From Aliishimia sp965656085 (lineage in GTDB: Bacteria > Pseudomonadota > Alphaproteobacteria > Rhodobacterales > Rhodobacteraceae), in contig CBFHJA010000009.1 in NCBI GenBank assembly GCA_965656085.1, positions 48,483 to 112,482 on the forward strand: 64,000 nt of DNA, read 5' to 3'. Numbering within the stretch: position 1 is the first letter of the stretch; every line of letters begins with the position of its first letter. The notes beneath the pieces were generated by a model, which was not told the origin of the DNA, did not search any database, and saw only the letters and a program-made list of their open reading frames with translations. Positions 35,730-44,681 of this stretch are shown here, piece by piece. Made by a program: the position numbers and the translations under genes.

Positions 35730-37640
35730 ATGCACGCCTATCGCAGCCATACCTGCGCCGATCTCAACGCCGCCCATGTGGGCGACACCGTTCGTCTTGC
35801 CGGGTGGGTCCACCGGGTGCGCGACCATGGCGGTGTGCTCTTCGTCGATCTGCGCGATCACTATGGCATGACACAGGTTCTGTGCGACCCGGACAGCCCG
35901 GTCTTTGCCGAGATGGAAAAGGTCCGGGCCGAGTGGTGCATCCGCATCGACGGCAACGTCAAGGCGCGCGACCCGGAGCTTGTGAACCCGAAAATCCCCA
36001 CCGGGGAGATCGAGGTTTTTGTGCGCGATCTGGAAATTCTGGGCGACGCGGGTATCGGCGATCTGCCTTTGCAGGTCTTCGGCGATCAGGAATATCCCGA
36101 GGAAACCCGTCTGCGCTATCGTTATCTGGACCTGCGCCGCGAGAAGATGCAGCGCAACATGACGCTGCGCTCGGACGTGGTCGCCTCGATCCGCAAGCGC
36201 ATGTGGGATCAGAAATTCCGCGAGTATCAGACGCCGATCATCACCGCGTCCTCCCCCGAAGGCGCGCGCGACTTTCTGGTGCCCTCGCGCCTGCATCCGG
36301 GCCGGTTCTATGCGCTGCCGCAGGCCCCGCAGCAATTCAAGCAACTTTTGATGGTGTCGGGCTTCGACAAGTATTTCCAGATCGCGCCGTGCTTCCGCGA
36401 TGAGGACCCGCGCGCGGACCGCTCGCCGACGGATTTCTACCAGCTCGATCTGGAGATGTCCTTCGTTGAGCAACAGGACGTGTTCGACGCGATCCAGCCC
36501 GTGCTCACGGGCGTGTTCGAAGAGTTCGGCGGGGGCCGCAAGGTCGATCAGGACTGGCCGCAGATCAGCTACAAGGACGCAGCGCTGTGGTACGGCACCG
36601 ACAAGCCCGACCTGCGCAACCCGATCAAGATGCAGGTGGTCTCGGAGCATTTCAAAGGCTCCGGCTTTGCGATCTTCGCGAAAATTTTGGAGCAAGACGG
36701 TACCGAAATCCGCGCGATCCCAGCACCGACAGGCGGGTCGCGCAAATTCTGCGACCGGATGAATGCCTTTGCCCAAAAAGAGGGTCTGCCCGGCATGGGC
36801 TACATCTTCTGGCGCGAAGGTGATCTCTTTGTGAAGCGTGGCACAGAGGAAAAATCTCCACTTGAGATTTATCAAGCTTTCGTGCGCAAAGAGGATTGGG
36901 TGGACAGCGCCCTTCCGATTGACCCTGCCGAAGCAGATGGTTGGGAAAAACGAAAGGCGGTGGAAGCGGCAGGCCCGCTGGCAAAGAACATCGGGCCGGA
37001 GCGGACCGAGGCCATCCGGCAGCAGCTCGGGCTGGAGGTCGGCGATGCGGCGTTCTTCCTTGGCGGCAAGCCCAGGTCCTTCGAGACCGTGGCGGGCAAG
37101 GCGCGGACCGTGATCGGGGACGAGTTGGGCCTGACAGAGACCGACCGCTTCGCCTTCGCGTGGATCGTGGATTTCCCGATCTATGAGAAGGACGAGGAAA
37201 CCGGCAAGGTCGATTTCGAGCACAACCCGTTTTCGATGCCGCAGGGCGGGATGGCCGCGCTGGAGGGCGATCCGCTGGATGTGCTGGGCTATCAGTACGA
37301 TCTGGCCTGCAACGGCTATGAGATCGTCTCGGGCGCGATCCGGAACCACAAGCCGGAGATCATGTTCAAGGCCTTCGAGATCGCGGGCTATGGGGCCGAT
37401 GAGGTCCGCAAGCGGTTTGGCGGGATGGTCAACGCGTTCCAATATGGCGCGCCGCCGCACGGGGGCTGTGCCGCCGGGATCGACCGGATCGTGATGCTTC
37501 TGGCCGATGAGCACAACATCCGCGAGGTCATCCTCTTCCCGATGAACCAGCGGGCCGAGGACCTGATGATGTCCGCGCCCTCCGAGCCCAGCCCCGAGCA
37601 ACTCATGGAACTGGGGCTGCGCGTCATTCCGCAGGAGTGA
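35730..37640 (+). CDS. aspS: Aspartyl-tRNA synthetase with an unusual internal insertion
   Basis: AspRS charges tRNA-Asp (and, if non-discriminating, tRNA-Asn). The 636-residue product has the N-terminal anticodon-binding OB fold (RLAGWVHRVRDHGGVLFVDL), class II motif 1, motif 2 (FQIAPCFRDEDPRADRSPTD), the bacterial GAD insert and motif 3 (GCAAGIDRIVMLL). It is about 45 residues longer than the roughly 590 of relatives, because of extra sequence at residues 365-410. The ATG at 35730 is the family start; the longer upstream frame is rejected. Confidence 0.95.
   Translation: MHAYRSHTCADLNAAHVGDTVRLAGWVHRVRDHGGVLFVDLRDHYGMTQVLCDPDSPVFAEMEKVRAEWCIRIDGNVKARDPELVNPKIPTGEIEVFVRDLEILGDAGIGDLPLQVFGDQEYPEETRLRYRYLDLRREKMQRNMTLRSDVVASIRKRMWDQKFREYQTPIITASSPEGARDFLVPSRLHPGRFYALPQAPQQFKQLLMVSGFDKYFQIAPCFRDEDPRADRSPTDFYQLDLEMSFVEQQDVFDAIQPVLTGVFEEFGGGRKVDQDWPQISYKDAALWYGTDKPDLRNPIKMQVVSEHFKGSGFAIFAKILEQDGTEIRAIPAPTGGSRKFCDRMNAFAQKEGLPGMGYIFWREGDLFVKRGTEEKSPLEIYQAFVRKEDWVDSALPIDPAEADGWEKRKAVEAAGPLAKNIGPERTEAIRQQLGLEVGDAAFFLGGKPRSFETVAGKARTVIGDELGLTETDRFAFAWIVDFPIYEKDEETGKVDFEHNPFSMPQGGMAALEGDPLDVLGYQYDLACNGYEIVSGAIRNHKPEIMFKAFEIAGYGADEVRKRFGGMVNAFQYGAPPHGGCAAGIDRIVMLLADEHNIREVILFPMNQRAEDLMMSAPSEPSPEQLMELGLRVIPQE
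36822..36959 (+). other. In-frame insertion of about 45 codons within aspS
   Basis: After GMGYIFWREG the expected continuation is (M/V)EAAGPLAKNIGPERT. Instead the sequence inserts DLFVKRGTEEKSPLEIYQAF and a further 25 residues before resuming at VEAAGPLAKN. The inserted DNA has visibly lower GC than the flanking gene. The expected continuation is recalled from related synthetases, not aligned here. Confidence 0.6.
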
Positions 37641-37747
37641 CCGGCGCTTTTGCGCGCAATGTGACGGATCGGCAGGCTCCGCCGCGGTGAAAATCGCGAC
37701 GGAGTTTGTTATGTGGGACGTGTCAGGAGCGAAAGGGTGCCTGCGGA

Positions 37748-39130
37748 ATGCGATTCGATCCTGATCTGGCCGAGATACGGTTTGGCTGTGGCCTGTCGCC
37801 GGTGGTGGCGCGGCCCGCCTCGCCTGCGGCGATGCTCGCGGGGCTCACCGGGCCAGATGCGATGCAGGCGCGGTTTCCGGTCGAGGATTTCGAGGCGTTT
37901 CTGGGCCGCATGGCCGCGGCCAAATCCGCGCGGGAGGCGTGGCGTGATGCGCGCGGCACGCCGCAGGAAGCGGGGCTCTTCGAGGAGGTGAAGCGGCAGC
38001 GGCGCGAGGCCGGGGCCGCCAATCTGCGCTGGCTGGGGCACACGCTGCTGCGGCAGGCCCATAGTGGAACGGCGTTTCGGGAGCGTTTGACCGCGTTCTG
38101 GGCCGATCACTTCACCGCCCATGGCAAGGCCGGGGTCATCCGGCGGGGCACGGCGCCCTATGTGGAGAGCGCGATCCGGCCGCATATCGCCGGGCGGTTC
38201 GCCGATCTGCTCATCTCGGCGGTGACCCATCCGGTGATGCTCGACTATCTCGACCAGCGGATGTCGATGGGGCCGAATTCCGTGCGGGCACGCAAGCGCG
38301 GCACCGGGGTGGGGCTGAACGAGAACCTCGCGCGCGAAGTTCTGGAATTGCACACGCTCGGGGTGGACGGGGCCTATACGCAGCGCGATGTGCGCCAGCT
38401 CGCGGGGCTCTTCACCGGGCTTTCGTTCAGTCACGAGACCGGGTTTCGGTTCCGCCGGGATTTCGCTGAGCCCGGTGCGGAGACCGTGCTGGGCGTGCGG
38501 TATGGGCCGGAGCCCGGGCTGGGGCCGATCCGGGCGGTGCTGGAGGATCTCGCGGCGCGGCCCGAAACCGCGGCGCATATCGCGCGCAAGCTCGCCACGC
38601 ATTTCGTGTCCGACACGCCGGAGCCGGGGCTTGTGGCGCATCTGGAGGCGCGGTTTCTGGACACAGGCGGCGATCTGCTGGCAGTCTATGGTGCGCTTCT
38701 GGAGCATCCGGGCGCGTGGGACAGCGCCGCGCCGAACGTGAAATGGCCGATCGACTATATTGGCTCGGCGCTGCGGGCGCTGGCGGTGCCGCCCGAGCGC
38801 ATTGCGGCGCTGGAGCACAAACAGGCGCAGGGGCTGCTCTATGGGCCGTTGCGGTTCATGGGCCAGCACTGGCAGGAGCCGGTCGGGCCGGATGGCTGGC
38901 CGGAGGCGGACAGCAACTGGGTCACGCCGCAGAGCCTGTCGGCGCGAATCCGCTGGGGGATGCGCGCGCCGGGGCTGCTGATGCCCGACCTGCCCGACCC
39001 GCGCCTGTTCGCCGAAGCGGCGCTCGGCACGCGGCTCACCCCGGCGGTGCGCTTTGCCGCCTCCGCTGCCGAAAGCAAAGCCGAGGCGATTGCCATCGTC
39101 TTGGCCAGCCCGGCCTTTCAGCGCCGATAG
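37748..39130 (+). CDS. DUF1800 family protein
   Basis: This 460-residue protein is a DUF1800 member: RFGCGLSPVVARPASP at the N terminus, LRERLTAFWADHFTAHG-like segment (FRERLTAFWADHFTAHGKA), MGPNSVRARKRGTGVGLNEN and LAREVLELHTLGVDGAYTQ. Function is unknown; the family almost always sits next to a DUF1501 gene, as here (9 bp away), implying a joint role, perhaps in an exported complex. No clear signal peptide is seen on this one. The ATG at 37748 gives the family start. Confidence 0.9.
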   Translation: MRFDPDLAEIRFGCGLSPVVARPASPAAMLAGLTGPDAMQARFPVEDFEAFLGRMAAAKSAREAWRDARGTPQEAGLFEEVKRQRREAGAANLRWLGHTLLRQAHSGTAFRERLTAFWADHFTAHGKAGVIRRGTAPYVESAIRPHIAGRFADLLISAVTHPVMLDYLDQRMSMGPNSVRARKRGTGVGLNENLAREVLELHTLGVDGAYTQRDVRQLAGLFTGLSFSHETGFRFRRDFAEPGAETVLGVRYGPEPGLGPIRAVLEDLAARPETAAHIARKLATHFVSDTPEPGLVAHLEARFLDTGGDLLAVYGALLEHPGAWDSAAPNVKWPIDYIGSALRALAVPPERIAALEHKQAQGLLYGPLRFMGQHWQEPVGPDGWPEADSNWVTPQSLSARIRWGMRAPGLLMPDLPDPRLFAEAALGTRLTPAVRFAASAAESKAEAIAIVLASPAFQRR

Positions 39131-39139
39131 GAGAGACCC

Positions 39140-40336
39140 ATGACCGGGATGTCACGCCGCCGTTTTCTCGCCCAATCGGGCCTCTTGGGCTGCTCTGCCG
39201 CCGCCAGTCCGCTGCTGACGCCGGTCAGCTTCGCTGCCGCGCCGTGGGATACCCGGCTCATCGTCATCATCCTGCGCGGCGGGATGGATGGGCTCGATGC
39301 GGTGCAGCCCTATGGCGATCCGGACTGGGCGGGGCTGCGCGGACGGCTGGCGGGCGGGCCGCAGGCCGGGGCGGAGGATCTGGACGGCTTTTTCGCCCTG
39401 CACCCGGCGCTCGCGCCGCTGATGCCGCTCTACCGGGCAGGCGATCTGGGCTTTGTCCACGCGGTCTCGACGCCCTATCGCGACAAGCGCAGCCATTTTG
39501 ACGGGCAAGACCTGCTCGAAGCGGGCACGGCCTCGCTGTCGACCGGCGCGCGCGATGGCTGGCTCAACCGGATGTTGCAGGTGCTGCCGGGGGTGACCGG
39601 CGAGACCGCCTATGCGATCGGGCGGGGCGAGATGTTCCTGATGCGCGGCGCGGCGCCGGTGGCGAACTGGAGCCCGGGCTCGGAGCTGCGCCTGTCGCCG
39701 CAGGGCGAACGGCTGATGGCGTTGGTGATGGAAGACGACCCGGCGCTGCACGCGGCCTATGCCGAGGCCGAGGCGCTGTCCGCGCAGGAGCGTGCGGCGC
39801 GGGCGATGGGGATGGGCGGTGCGGCGCGCAAGGGCGTGGGCGGCCATGTGCAGATCGCGCAATTCGCGGCGGAGAAACTGCGCGGGCAGGCCCGGGTGGC
39901 GGCCTTTTCGCTGAGCGGGTGGGACACGCACCAGCACCAGTCGCGCACGCTGGCCAAGGCGCTGTCGCGGCTGAGCGATGTGGTGCTGACCCTGCGCGAG
40001 GATCTGAGCGGCCCGGTCTGGTCCAAGACGGCGGTGATCGCGATGACCGAGTTTGGCCGCACGGTGCGCGAGAACGGCACGCGCGGCACCGATCACGGCA
40101 CCGGCGGGCTGATGCTGCTCGCGGGCGGTGCGGTGCGGGGCGGGCGTGTGCATGGCAGATGGCCGGGCCTTGCGGAGACCGATCTTTACGCCGGGCGCGA
40201 TCTGATGCCCACACGGGACGTGCGCGCCCATGCCGCGTGGATCCTGCGCGGGCTGACCGGTTTGCCGGTGTCCACGCTGGAACAGGCGGTCTTTCCGGGG
40301 CTGGAGATGGGCGCGGACCCGGGGCTGCTGCTCTAG
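39140..40336 (+). CDS. DUF1501 family protein with Tat signal
   Basis: The 398-residue protein starts MTGMSRRRFLAQSGLLGCSA, a classical twin-arginine signal (SRRRFLAQ), so it is exported folded. The rest resembles DUF1501, a sulfatase/alkaline-phosphatase-like fold: VIILRGGMDGLDAVQP, HFDGQDLLEAGT, SGWDTHQHQ and TEFGRTVRENGTRGTDHGTGG with likely metal ligands. It pairs with the DUF1800 gene directly upstream. The substrate is unknown. Confidence 0.9.
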   Translation: MTGMSRRRFLAQSGLLGCSAAASPLLTPVSFAAAPWDTRLIVIILRGGMDGLDAVQPYGDPDWAGLRGRLAGGPQAGAEDLDGFFALHPALAPLMPLYRAGDLGFVHAVSTPYRDKRSHFDGQDLLEAGTASLSTGARDGWLNRMLQVLPGVTGETAYAIGRGEMFLMRGAAPVANWSPGSELRLSPQGERLMALVMEDDPALHAAYAEAEALSAQERAARAMGMGGAARKGVGGHVQIAQFAAEKLRGQARVAAFSLSGWDTHQHQSRTLAKALSRLSDVVLTLREDLSGPVWSKTAVIAMTEFGRTVRENGTRGTDHGTGGLMLLAGGAVRGGRVHGRWPGLAETDLYAGRDLMPTRDVRAHAAWILRGLTGLPVSTLEQAVFPGLEMGADPGLLL

Positions 40337-40368
40337 GCTTGGGGGCCTTGAGCGGGCTGCGCCCGGCG

Positions 40369-40551
40369 TCAGTCGAACAGATCGAGGCTGTCCATATAGG
40401 CCCAGATGCTGTCGCTGAGGTTCTCGGCGCCGGTCGTGACAGTGGCGGCGGCGGCAACGCCCAGAGCGACGACGGCTGCCGTAATCACGACCCAGTCGAC
40501 CGTGACCGCTCCGCTGTCGTCCTTCCAAAACCTCTTGATCGCGTGCTTCAT
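40369..40551 (-). CDS. Flp/type IVb pilin-like small protein
   Basis: A 60-residue peptide with a short basic leader (MKHAIKRFWKDDSGAVTVDW) and a hydrophobic helix of about 22 residues (VVITAAVVALGVAAAATVTTG), then an acidic end. This matches the size and layout of Flp-type pilins, except that the usual Gly-cleavage plus Glu+5 pattern is not clean. No tad or cpa genes are in the window. The 302-bp gap upstream (40552-40853) holds a run of related CCCCGGATGGACCCC-like words near 40760-40800 but no gene. Confidence 0.6.
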   Translation of the reverse strand: MKHAIKRFWKDDSGAVTVDWVVITAAVVALGVAAAATVTTGAENLSDSIWAYMDSLDLFD

Positions 40552-40853
40552 ATCGGCGCCTTCACTGGTTACGTCACTCCCACAAAATGCGTGGTCGCAG
40601 CCAATTGAGGCGTTAATGGGTTTTGAAATTGTCTAAATTTTGGCGCGATCGCATGTGTCGGCAAGACTTCGCTCAGAGCCCGAGAAACTGCGGACGTTTT
40701 GATGCGCCTTTGAAGCATTTTCGCGGCAGGCGCGCCACGCGGCGCATCCTGCGTGGCCCCGATAGGACCCCGGATGGACCCCAAATGGATCCCGGATCGG
40801 GCGGATCGTTCTTTTCGATTCAGATTGGCATCGAAACGCGATAAGCTGCCATC

Positions 40854-41573
40854 ATGAGTGACAGAAAAGTTGGTGTCCCCGTTCCGGATTGGACGCCGCC
40901 CCCGGTCCCCGCCCGCGTCCCGATGCAAGGCCGCTACGCCCGTCTGGAGCCCCTCCGGGCCGAGATCCATGCCGCGCTGCTCTTTCCCGCCTATGTCGGG
41001 CATCCACAGGTCTGGGACTACATGCCCTATGGGCCGTTTTCCTCCTCGGCCCAGTATCACCGCTGGGTGCGCGAGGCCGAACAGGGCAACGACCCGCTCT
41101 TTTTCGCCATCCAGAACCTCGACAGCCGGGCCTGGGAGGGCGTGGCCAGCTATCTGCGGATCGCGCCCGAGGCCGGCTCAATCGAGATCGGGCATATCAA
41201 TCTCGCCCCCGCCCTGCAGGGCACGCGGGCCGCGACCGAGGCGCTCTATCTGATGATGGAATGGGCCTTTGAGGCCGGATATCGGCGTTTCGAGTGGAAA
41301 TGCGATGCGCTCAACCTGCCCTCGCGGCGGGCCGGGCAGCGTCTGGGGCTGAGCTATGAGGGCGTGTTCCGGCAGGCCGCCGTGGTCAAGGGGCGCAATC
41401 GTGACACTGCGTGGTTCGCCGCCATAGATGCCGAGTGGCCCGCGCTGAAGGAAGCCTTCGCCGCGTGGCTGCGTCCGGAGAATTTCGACGCGGACGGCCA
41501 GCAAATCGAACGGCTCAGCGATCTGACCGCGCTGGTGCGCGTGGCGTCCGACCCGGTGCTTGGCCGGGGGTGA
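40854..41573 (+). CDS. GNAT acetyltransferase, RimJ/RimL type
   Basis: The 239-residue protein is a RimL-type GNAT: RYARLEPLRAEIHAALLF, AIQNLDSRAWEGVASYLRI and the acetyl-CoA region INLAPALQGTRAATEALYLM, with a WKCDALNLPSRRAGQRLGL segment typical of the family. It has a C-terminal extension after the fold. The acceptor is unknown. The stop is followed by tandem GGGGGTGAGGCCG-like repeats (41565-41590). Confidence 0.85.
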   Translation: MSDRKVGVPVPDWTPPPVPARVPMQGRYARLEPLRAEIHAALLFPAYVGHPQVWDYMPYGPFSSSAQYHRWVREAEQGNDPLFFAIQNLDSRAWEGVASYLRIAPEAGSIEIGHINLAPALQGTRAATEALYLMMEWAFEAGYRRFEWKCDALNLPSRRAGQRLGLSYEGVFRQAAVVKGRNRDTAWFAAIDAEWPALKEAFAAWLRPENFDADGQQIERLSDLTALVRVASDPVLGRG

Positions 41574-41604
41574 GGCCGGGGGTGAGGCCGGTGCGTCCGC
41601 CCGG

Positions 41605-42324
41605 CTACATGGTGATCTTGTCGTCCAGCCTTTGCTGGACCAGCCCCGCGAGACGGGCCATTTCCGAGGCCGTGCCGCGCCCCGCCGCGCGCCCCTGTGA
41701 CAGCGCGTCCGCCGCCTGCAGCATCACCTCGTCCTGCGCCGAATACGCAACGCCCCGGAGGAACTGGGCGACATAATCCATCGTGTTGTCATCCTCGGCG
41801 GTGGAGATGATGTCGGCCATATGGGCCAGATCATCCTGATAGGCGATCGGATCGGGTGTGATCTGTTCATCGGTCAGATCGCGCGGCCCGCCCGGTCGTC
41901 TGCCCGCCGGCAAGAGCGACAGAATCAGTTCCTGAAACACCGCCAGCGAGGTGATCGGCTTGGCAAGGAACGCATCCGCCCCGGCGGCCATCGCCTTGGC
42001 CTCCGCGTCGGGATCGCCGGACATGCCAATCACCACGTTGTTGCCTGCCTCCGGCTGCGTCAATTCCTCGATCAACTCCACGCCGCTGCCATCGCGCAGC
42101 CCGATATCGATGATCGCGACCGAGGGGCGGTACACCTGCAAGTGCCGCCGGGCCGAGCGCAGGCAATCGGCGCGCCGGATCCGGGCCCCGGAGCGCAGGC
42201 AAAGAAGCCTGAGGGCCTCGGAGGCGAAGCGGCTGTCCTCCACGACGAGCACGGTCAGCCCAAGCAAGGGCCGGGCCGGGGTCGGGGCACGGGAGTGCAG
42301 TGCAAAGAGTTCGGTGTCGTCCAT
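41605..42324 (-). CDS. Response regulator, single REC domain with flanking extensions
   Basis: A 239-residue protein with a receiver domain at about residues 24-135: acidic pair E29-D30 (VLVVEDSRF), phosphoacceptor D73 (AIIDIGLRDG), S102 and K122 (FLAKPIT). A short N-terminal tail precedes it, and about 100 residues of uncharacterised helical sequence follow, without a recognisable DNA-binding domain. No kinase is adjacent. GGAGA precedes the ATG at 42324; the longer frame to 42357 is less likely. Confidence 0.85.
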   Translation of the reverse strand: MDDTELFALHSRAPTPARPLLGLTVLVVEDSRFASEALRLLCLRSGARIRRADCLRSARRHLQVYRPSVAIIDIGLRDGSGVELIEELTQPEAGNNVVIGMSGDPDAEAKAMAAGADAFLAKPITSLAVFQELILSLLPAGRRPGGPRDLTDEQITPDPIAYQDDLAHMADIISTAEDDNTMDYVAQFLRGVAYSAQDEVMLQAADALSQGRAAGRGTASEMARLAGLVQQRLDDKITM

Positions 42325-42473
42325 AGGGCATCTCCGATCTTCCGTCCTTCGACTCAAATCCTAAGCAATCTGCCCTAACGGTGTGTTAACGCCGCACCGG
42401 ATTGGCAGCGCTTGCGCCGCACCCTATCTGTGACCCATAAGGCGGCAACCCAGTCAGACGAAGGACCCACGCC

Positions 42474-42878
42474 ATGATCGGACGCTTGAATCACGTAGCC
42501 ATCGCCGTGCCCAACCTCGAAGACGCCGCCGCCATCTACCGCGATGCGCTCGGGGCCAAGGTCGGCGCGCCGCAAGACGAGCCCGATCACGGCGTCACCG
42601 TCATCTTCATCGAACTGCCCAACACCAAGATCGAGCTTCTCTACCCCTTGGGCGAAAACTCCCCCATTCAGGGCTTTCTCGACAAGAACCCCTCGGGCGG
42701 CATTCACCACGTCTGCTACGAGGTCGACGACATCCTCGCCGCGCGCGATCATCTCAAGGAAACCGGGCTGCGCGTGCTCGGGGACGGCGAGCCCAAGATC
42801 GGCGCGCATGGCAAGCCCGTGCTCTTCCTGCATCCCAAGGATCTCAACGGCACCCTCACCGAGTTGGAGCAAGTGTAA
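42474..42878 (+). CDS. mce: Methylmalonyl-CoA epimerase
   Basis: The 134-residue VOC-fold enzyme interconverts (R)- and (S)-methylmalonyl-CoA in propionate and odd-chain catabolism. It starts MIGRLNHVAIAVPNLEDAA with the metal His, and contains GGIHHVCYEVDDI and the catalytic-site segments LHPKDLNGTLTEL. AAGGA lies upstream of the ATG. A DUF1467 gene follows by three bases, an arrangement seen in many alphaproteobacteria. Confidence 0.94.
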   Translation: MIGRLNHVAIAVPNLEDAAAIYRDALGAKVGAPQDEPDHGVTVIFIELPNTKIELLYPLGENSPIQGFLDKNPSGGIHHVCYEVDDILAARDHLKETGLRVLGDGEPKIGAHGKPVLFLHPKDLNGTLTELEQV

Positions 42879-42881
42879 GCC

Positions 42882-43160
42882 ATGGGAATCACCTCCGCCC
42901 TCGTTCTCTATGCCGTGATCTGGTTCATGACCCTGCTGATCGTCCTGCCGATCCGGATCGAGACGCAAGGCGACCGGGGCGAGGTCGTGCCCGGCACGCA
43001 TTCCGCCTCGCCCGAGGTGCATCACATGCGCGCCAAGCTGCGCTGGACCACGCTGATCGCGTTTGTGCTTTGGGCGATCATTGCGGGGATCATCTTGTCG
43101 GGCTGGATCACGGTCGAGGATCTCGATTGGTTTAACCGGATGGGGCCGCCGTCCGAGTAA
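42882..43160 (+). CDS. DUF1467 family membrane protein
   Basis: A 92-residue protein with two TM helices (SALVLYAVIWFMTLLIVLPI near the start and LIAFVLWAIIAGIILSGW near residue 60) joined by a polar loop HSASPEVHHMRAK. The DUF1467 signature is RIETQGDRGEVVPGTHSASP. It is co-transcribed with mce. Function unknown. Confidence 0.9.
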   Translation: MGITSALVLYAVIWFMTLLIVLPIRIETQGDRGEVVPGTHSASPEVHHMRAKLRWTTLIAFVLWAIIAGIILSGWITVEDLDWFNRMGPPSE

Positions 43161-43247
43161 TCGGTTCCGAACGCGTCCGCGTCCGGCGGGGGAACGCGCC
43201 TTTGGCGCTTGCGGGAGCGCTGCTGCCCTCGCCCCACGGGATATTAT

Positions 43248-43260
43248 TGGCCAAAGGAAA
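43248..43260. repeat. Short dispersed repeat (GGGATATTnTTGGCCAAAG family)
   Basis: GGGATATTATTGGCCAAAGG in the gap after DUF1467 recurs in inverted orientation at 60811-60829 with one difference. Both sit beside palindromic GC-rich words and lie in intergenic DNA. Confidence 0.5.
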
Positions 43261-43347
43261 ACCGGGGCCGGGCACCCGGTGGATCGGCGGGGGAGTTTGC
43301 AGGGGTGTTGTTTTGACCCCCGGAGCGATGGGTGTGGGTTGTGCGTC

Positions 43348-44046
43348 TCAGGCCGCCGGTTTCGACGTCAGGCCGTGATAGATATGGGTGAAGGTCGCCG
43401 CGCCGAGGATCGGGATCACGAGGTTCAGGATCGGTATGGTGAGCGGGATCGCCATCAGGGTTCCGGCCAGCCAGATCGGCGCGATATGTTCGCGGCGCAT
43501 CCGTTTTGCCCGCGCGCGGCCCACACGGCGCATGGCCGCAAGCGTGAAATATTCCCGGCCCAGCAGGAAGCCATTCAATGCCCAGAAAATCAGCGGCGCG
43601 GCGGGGGCAAAGATCAGATAGAGCGCGAAGGCGAGCAGGTTCGCGACGATCAGCACGCCCAGAAAACTCACCGTGTCGCGCAGCCCGTCCATGAACGAGA
43701 TCGGATCGGCCTTGGGCAGATGCGGGTAGTGGCGGTCTTCTACCGCCTCGGCGACGGTTTCAAGAAACATCGAGGTCATGGCCGAGGCGACGGGGATCAT
43801 CAGAAAGACCGACAGCCCGAAGATCAGAACGATCCCGCCCCACGAGGCGAGATTGTCGAGCCACGTGATCTCCCCGATCCACGGCAAGGTCAGGCTGTCT
43901 CCGACCAGCGCCTGCATCAGCCATCCAAAGCCGAGTGCCGCCGCAATGAGGAGCCCGAGCGCCAGCCCGATGCCGAGAAAGAACACGCGCCGGAAGCGGG
44001 GATCGCCGATCTGGCCGAGCGCGCGGAAGAATGCCGTGAAGATCAT
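43348..44046 (-). CDS. EI24/CysZ-like membrane protein
   Basis: A 232-residue integral membrane protein with about four hydrophobic segments (FFLGIGLALGLLIAAALGFG, GGIVLIFGLSVFLMIPVASA, FLGVLIVANLLAFALYLIFA and the C-terminal LAGTLMAIPLTIPILNLVIP). The pattern and FFRALGQIGDPRFRRV resemble the EI24/CysZ family, sometimes a sulfate transporter. Start at 44046 overlaps the nitroreductase stop by four bases, so the two are coupled; the ATG four codons upstream is less likely. Confidence 0.8.
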   Translation of the reverse strand: MIFTAFFRALGQIGDPRFRRVFFLGIGLALGLLIAAALGFGWLMQALVGDSLTLPWIGEITWLDNLASWGGIVLIFGLSVFLMIPVASAMTSMFLETVAEAVEDRHYPHLPKADPISFMDGLRDTVSFLGVLIVANLLAFALYLIFAPAAPLIFWALNGFLLGREYFTLAAMRRVGRARAKRMRREHIAPIWLAGTLMAIPLTIPILNLVIPILGAATFTHIYHGLTSKPAA

Positions 44047-44621
44047 TCCGTCACCCATGTGGTGATCTCAGCGAGGTCCGGGCGGGGGCGGTCGGGCGGC
44101 GCGGTGGTCTCTGTGCCCAGAAAGATCAGCCCGGCGACGCGTTCGTGCTCCGCCAGCCCCAGCCCATCGGTCATGAAGCCGCGATCATGGGACGGCCATG
44201 CGCTGAGCCAGTTCGCGCCCCAGCCCGAGGCCAGTGCCGCGTTCAGGAGCCCAAGGCAAACCGCGCCGGCGGAATAGGTCTGCTCAAGTTCGGGGATCTT
44301 GTCCGAGGGTTTGGGCGATTCGATCACCGCGACGCAGAGATGGCCGCGCGCGAATTGCCCGGTGCCCTTGGCGGTCTTCTCGGGGTCCAGCCCGAGCGCA
44401 TCGCCGCGCGCCTGCGCCACCTGCTCCAGCCGTTCCAGCGCGGGTTTTTCGAGAACGATGAAGCGCCACGGCTCGAGCTTGCCGTGATCGGGCGTGCGGG
44501 CGGCGGCGGTGAGGATCGTGTGCAGGGTGTCGCGGTCCGGGACCGGGCCTGCAAGGGTCTTGGCCGGGCGCGAGCGCCGGGTCAGCAGGAAATCAAGTGC
44601 GGCTTGGTTGCGGTCGGGCAT
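44043..44621 (-). CDS. Nitroreductase family protein (YdjA-like)
   Basis: The 192-residue flavoprotein fits the short nitroreductases related to YdjA: FLLTRRSRPAKTLAGPVPDR (N-terminal FMN-binding Arg-Ser-Arg), ILTAAARTPDHGKLEPWRF and the C-terminal GLAEHERVAGLIFLGTE. These use NAD(P)H and FMN; the physiological substrate is unknown. It overlaps the CysZ-like gene. Confidence 0.88.
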   Translation of the reverse strand: MPDRNQAALDFLLTRRSRPAKTLAGPVPDRDTLHTILTAAARTPDHGKLEPWRFIVLEKPALERLEQVAQARGDALGLDPEKTAKGTGQFARGHLCVAVIESPKPSDKIPELEQTYSAGAVCLGLLNAALASGWGANWLSAWPSHDRGFMTDGLGLAEHERVAGLIFLGTETTAPPDRPRPDLAEITTWVTE

Positions 44622-44681
44622 CTAGATGTTAATCCTTGTCACATATCTCAGATCAGCATGTGGCGCGCAGGTTTCAAGGCC

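Noticed and set aside
35670..37601. 643-codon minus-strand frame antisense to aspS
   Set aside because: Antisense shadow of an essential gene; lacks any domain signature.
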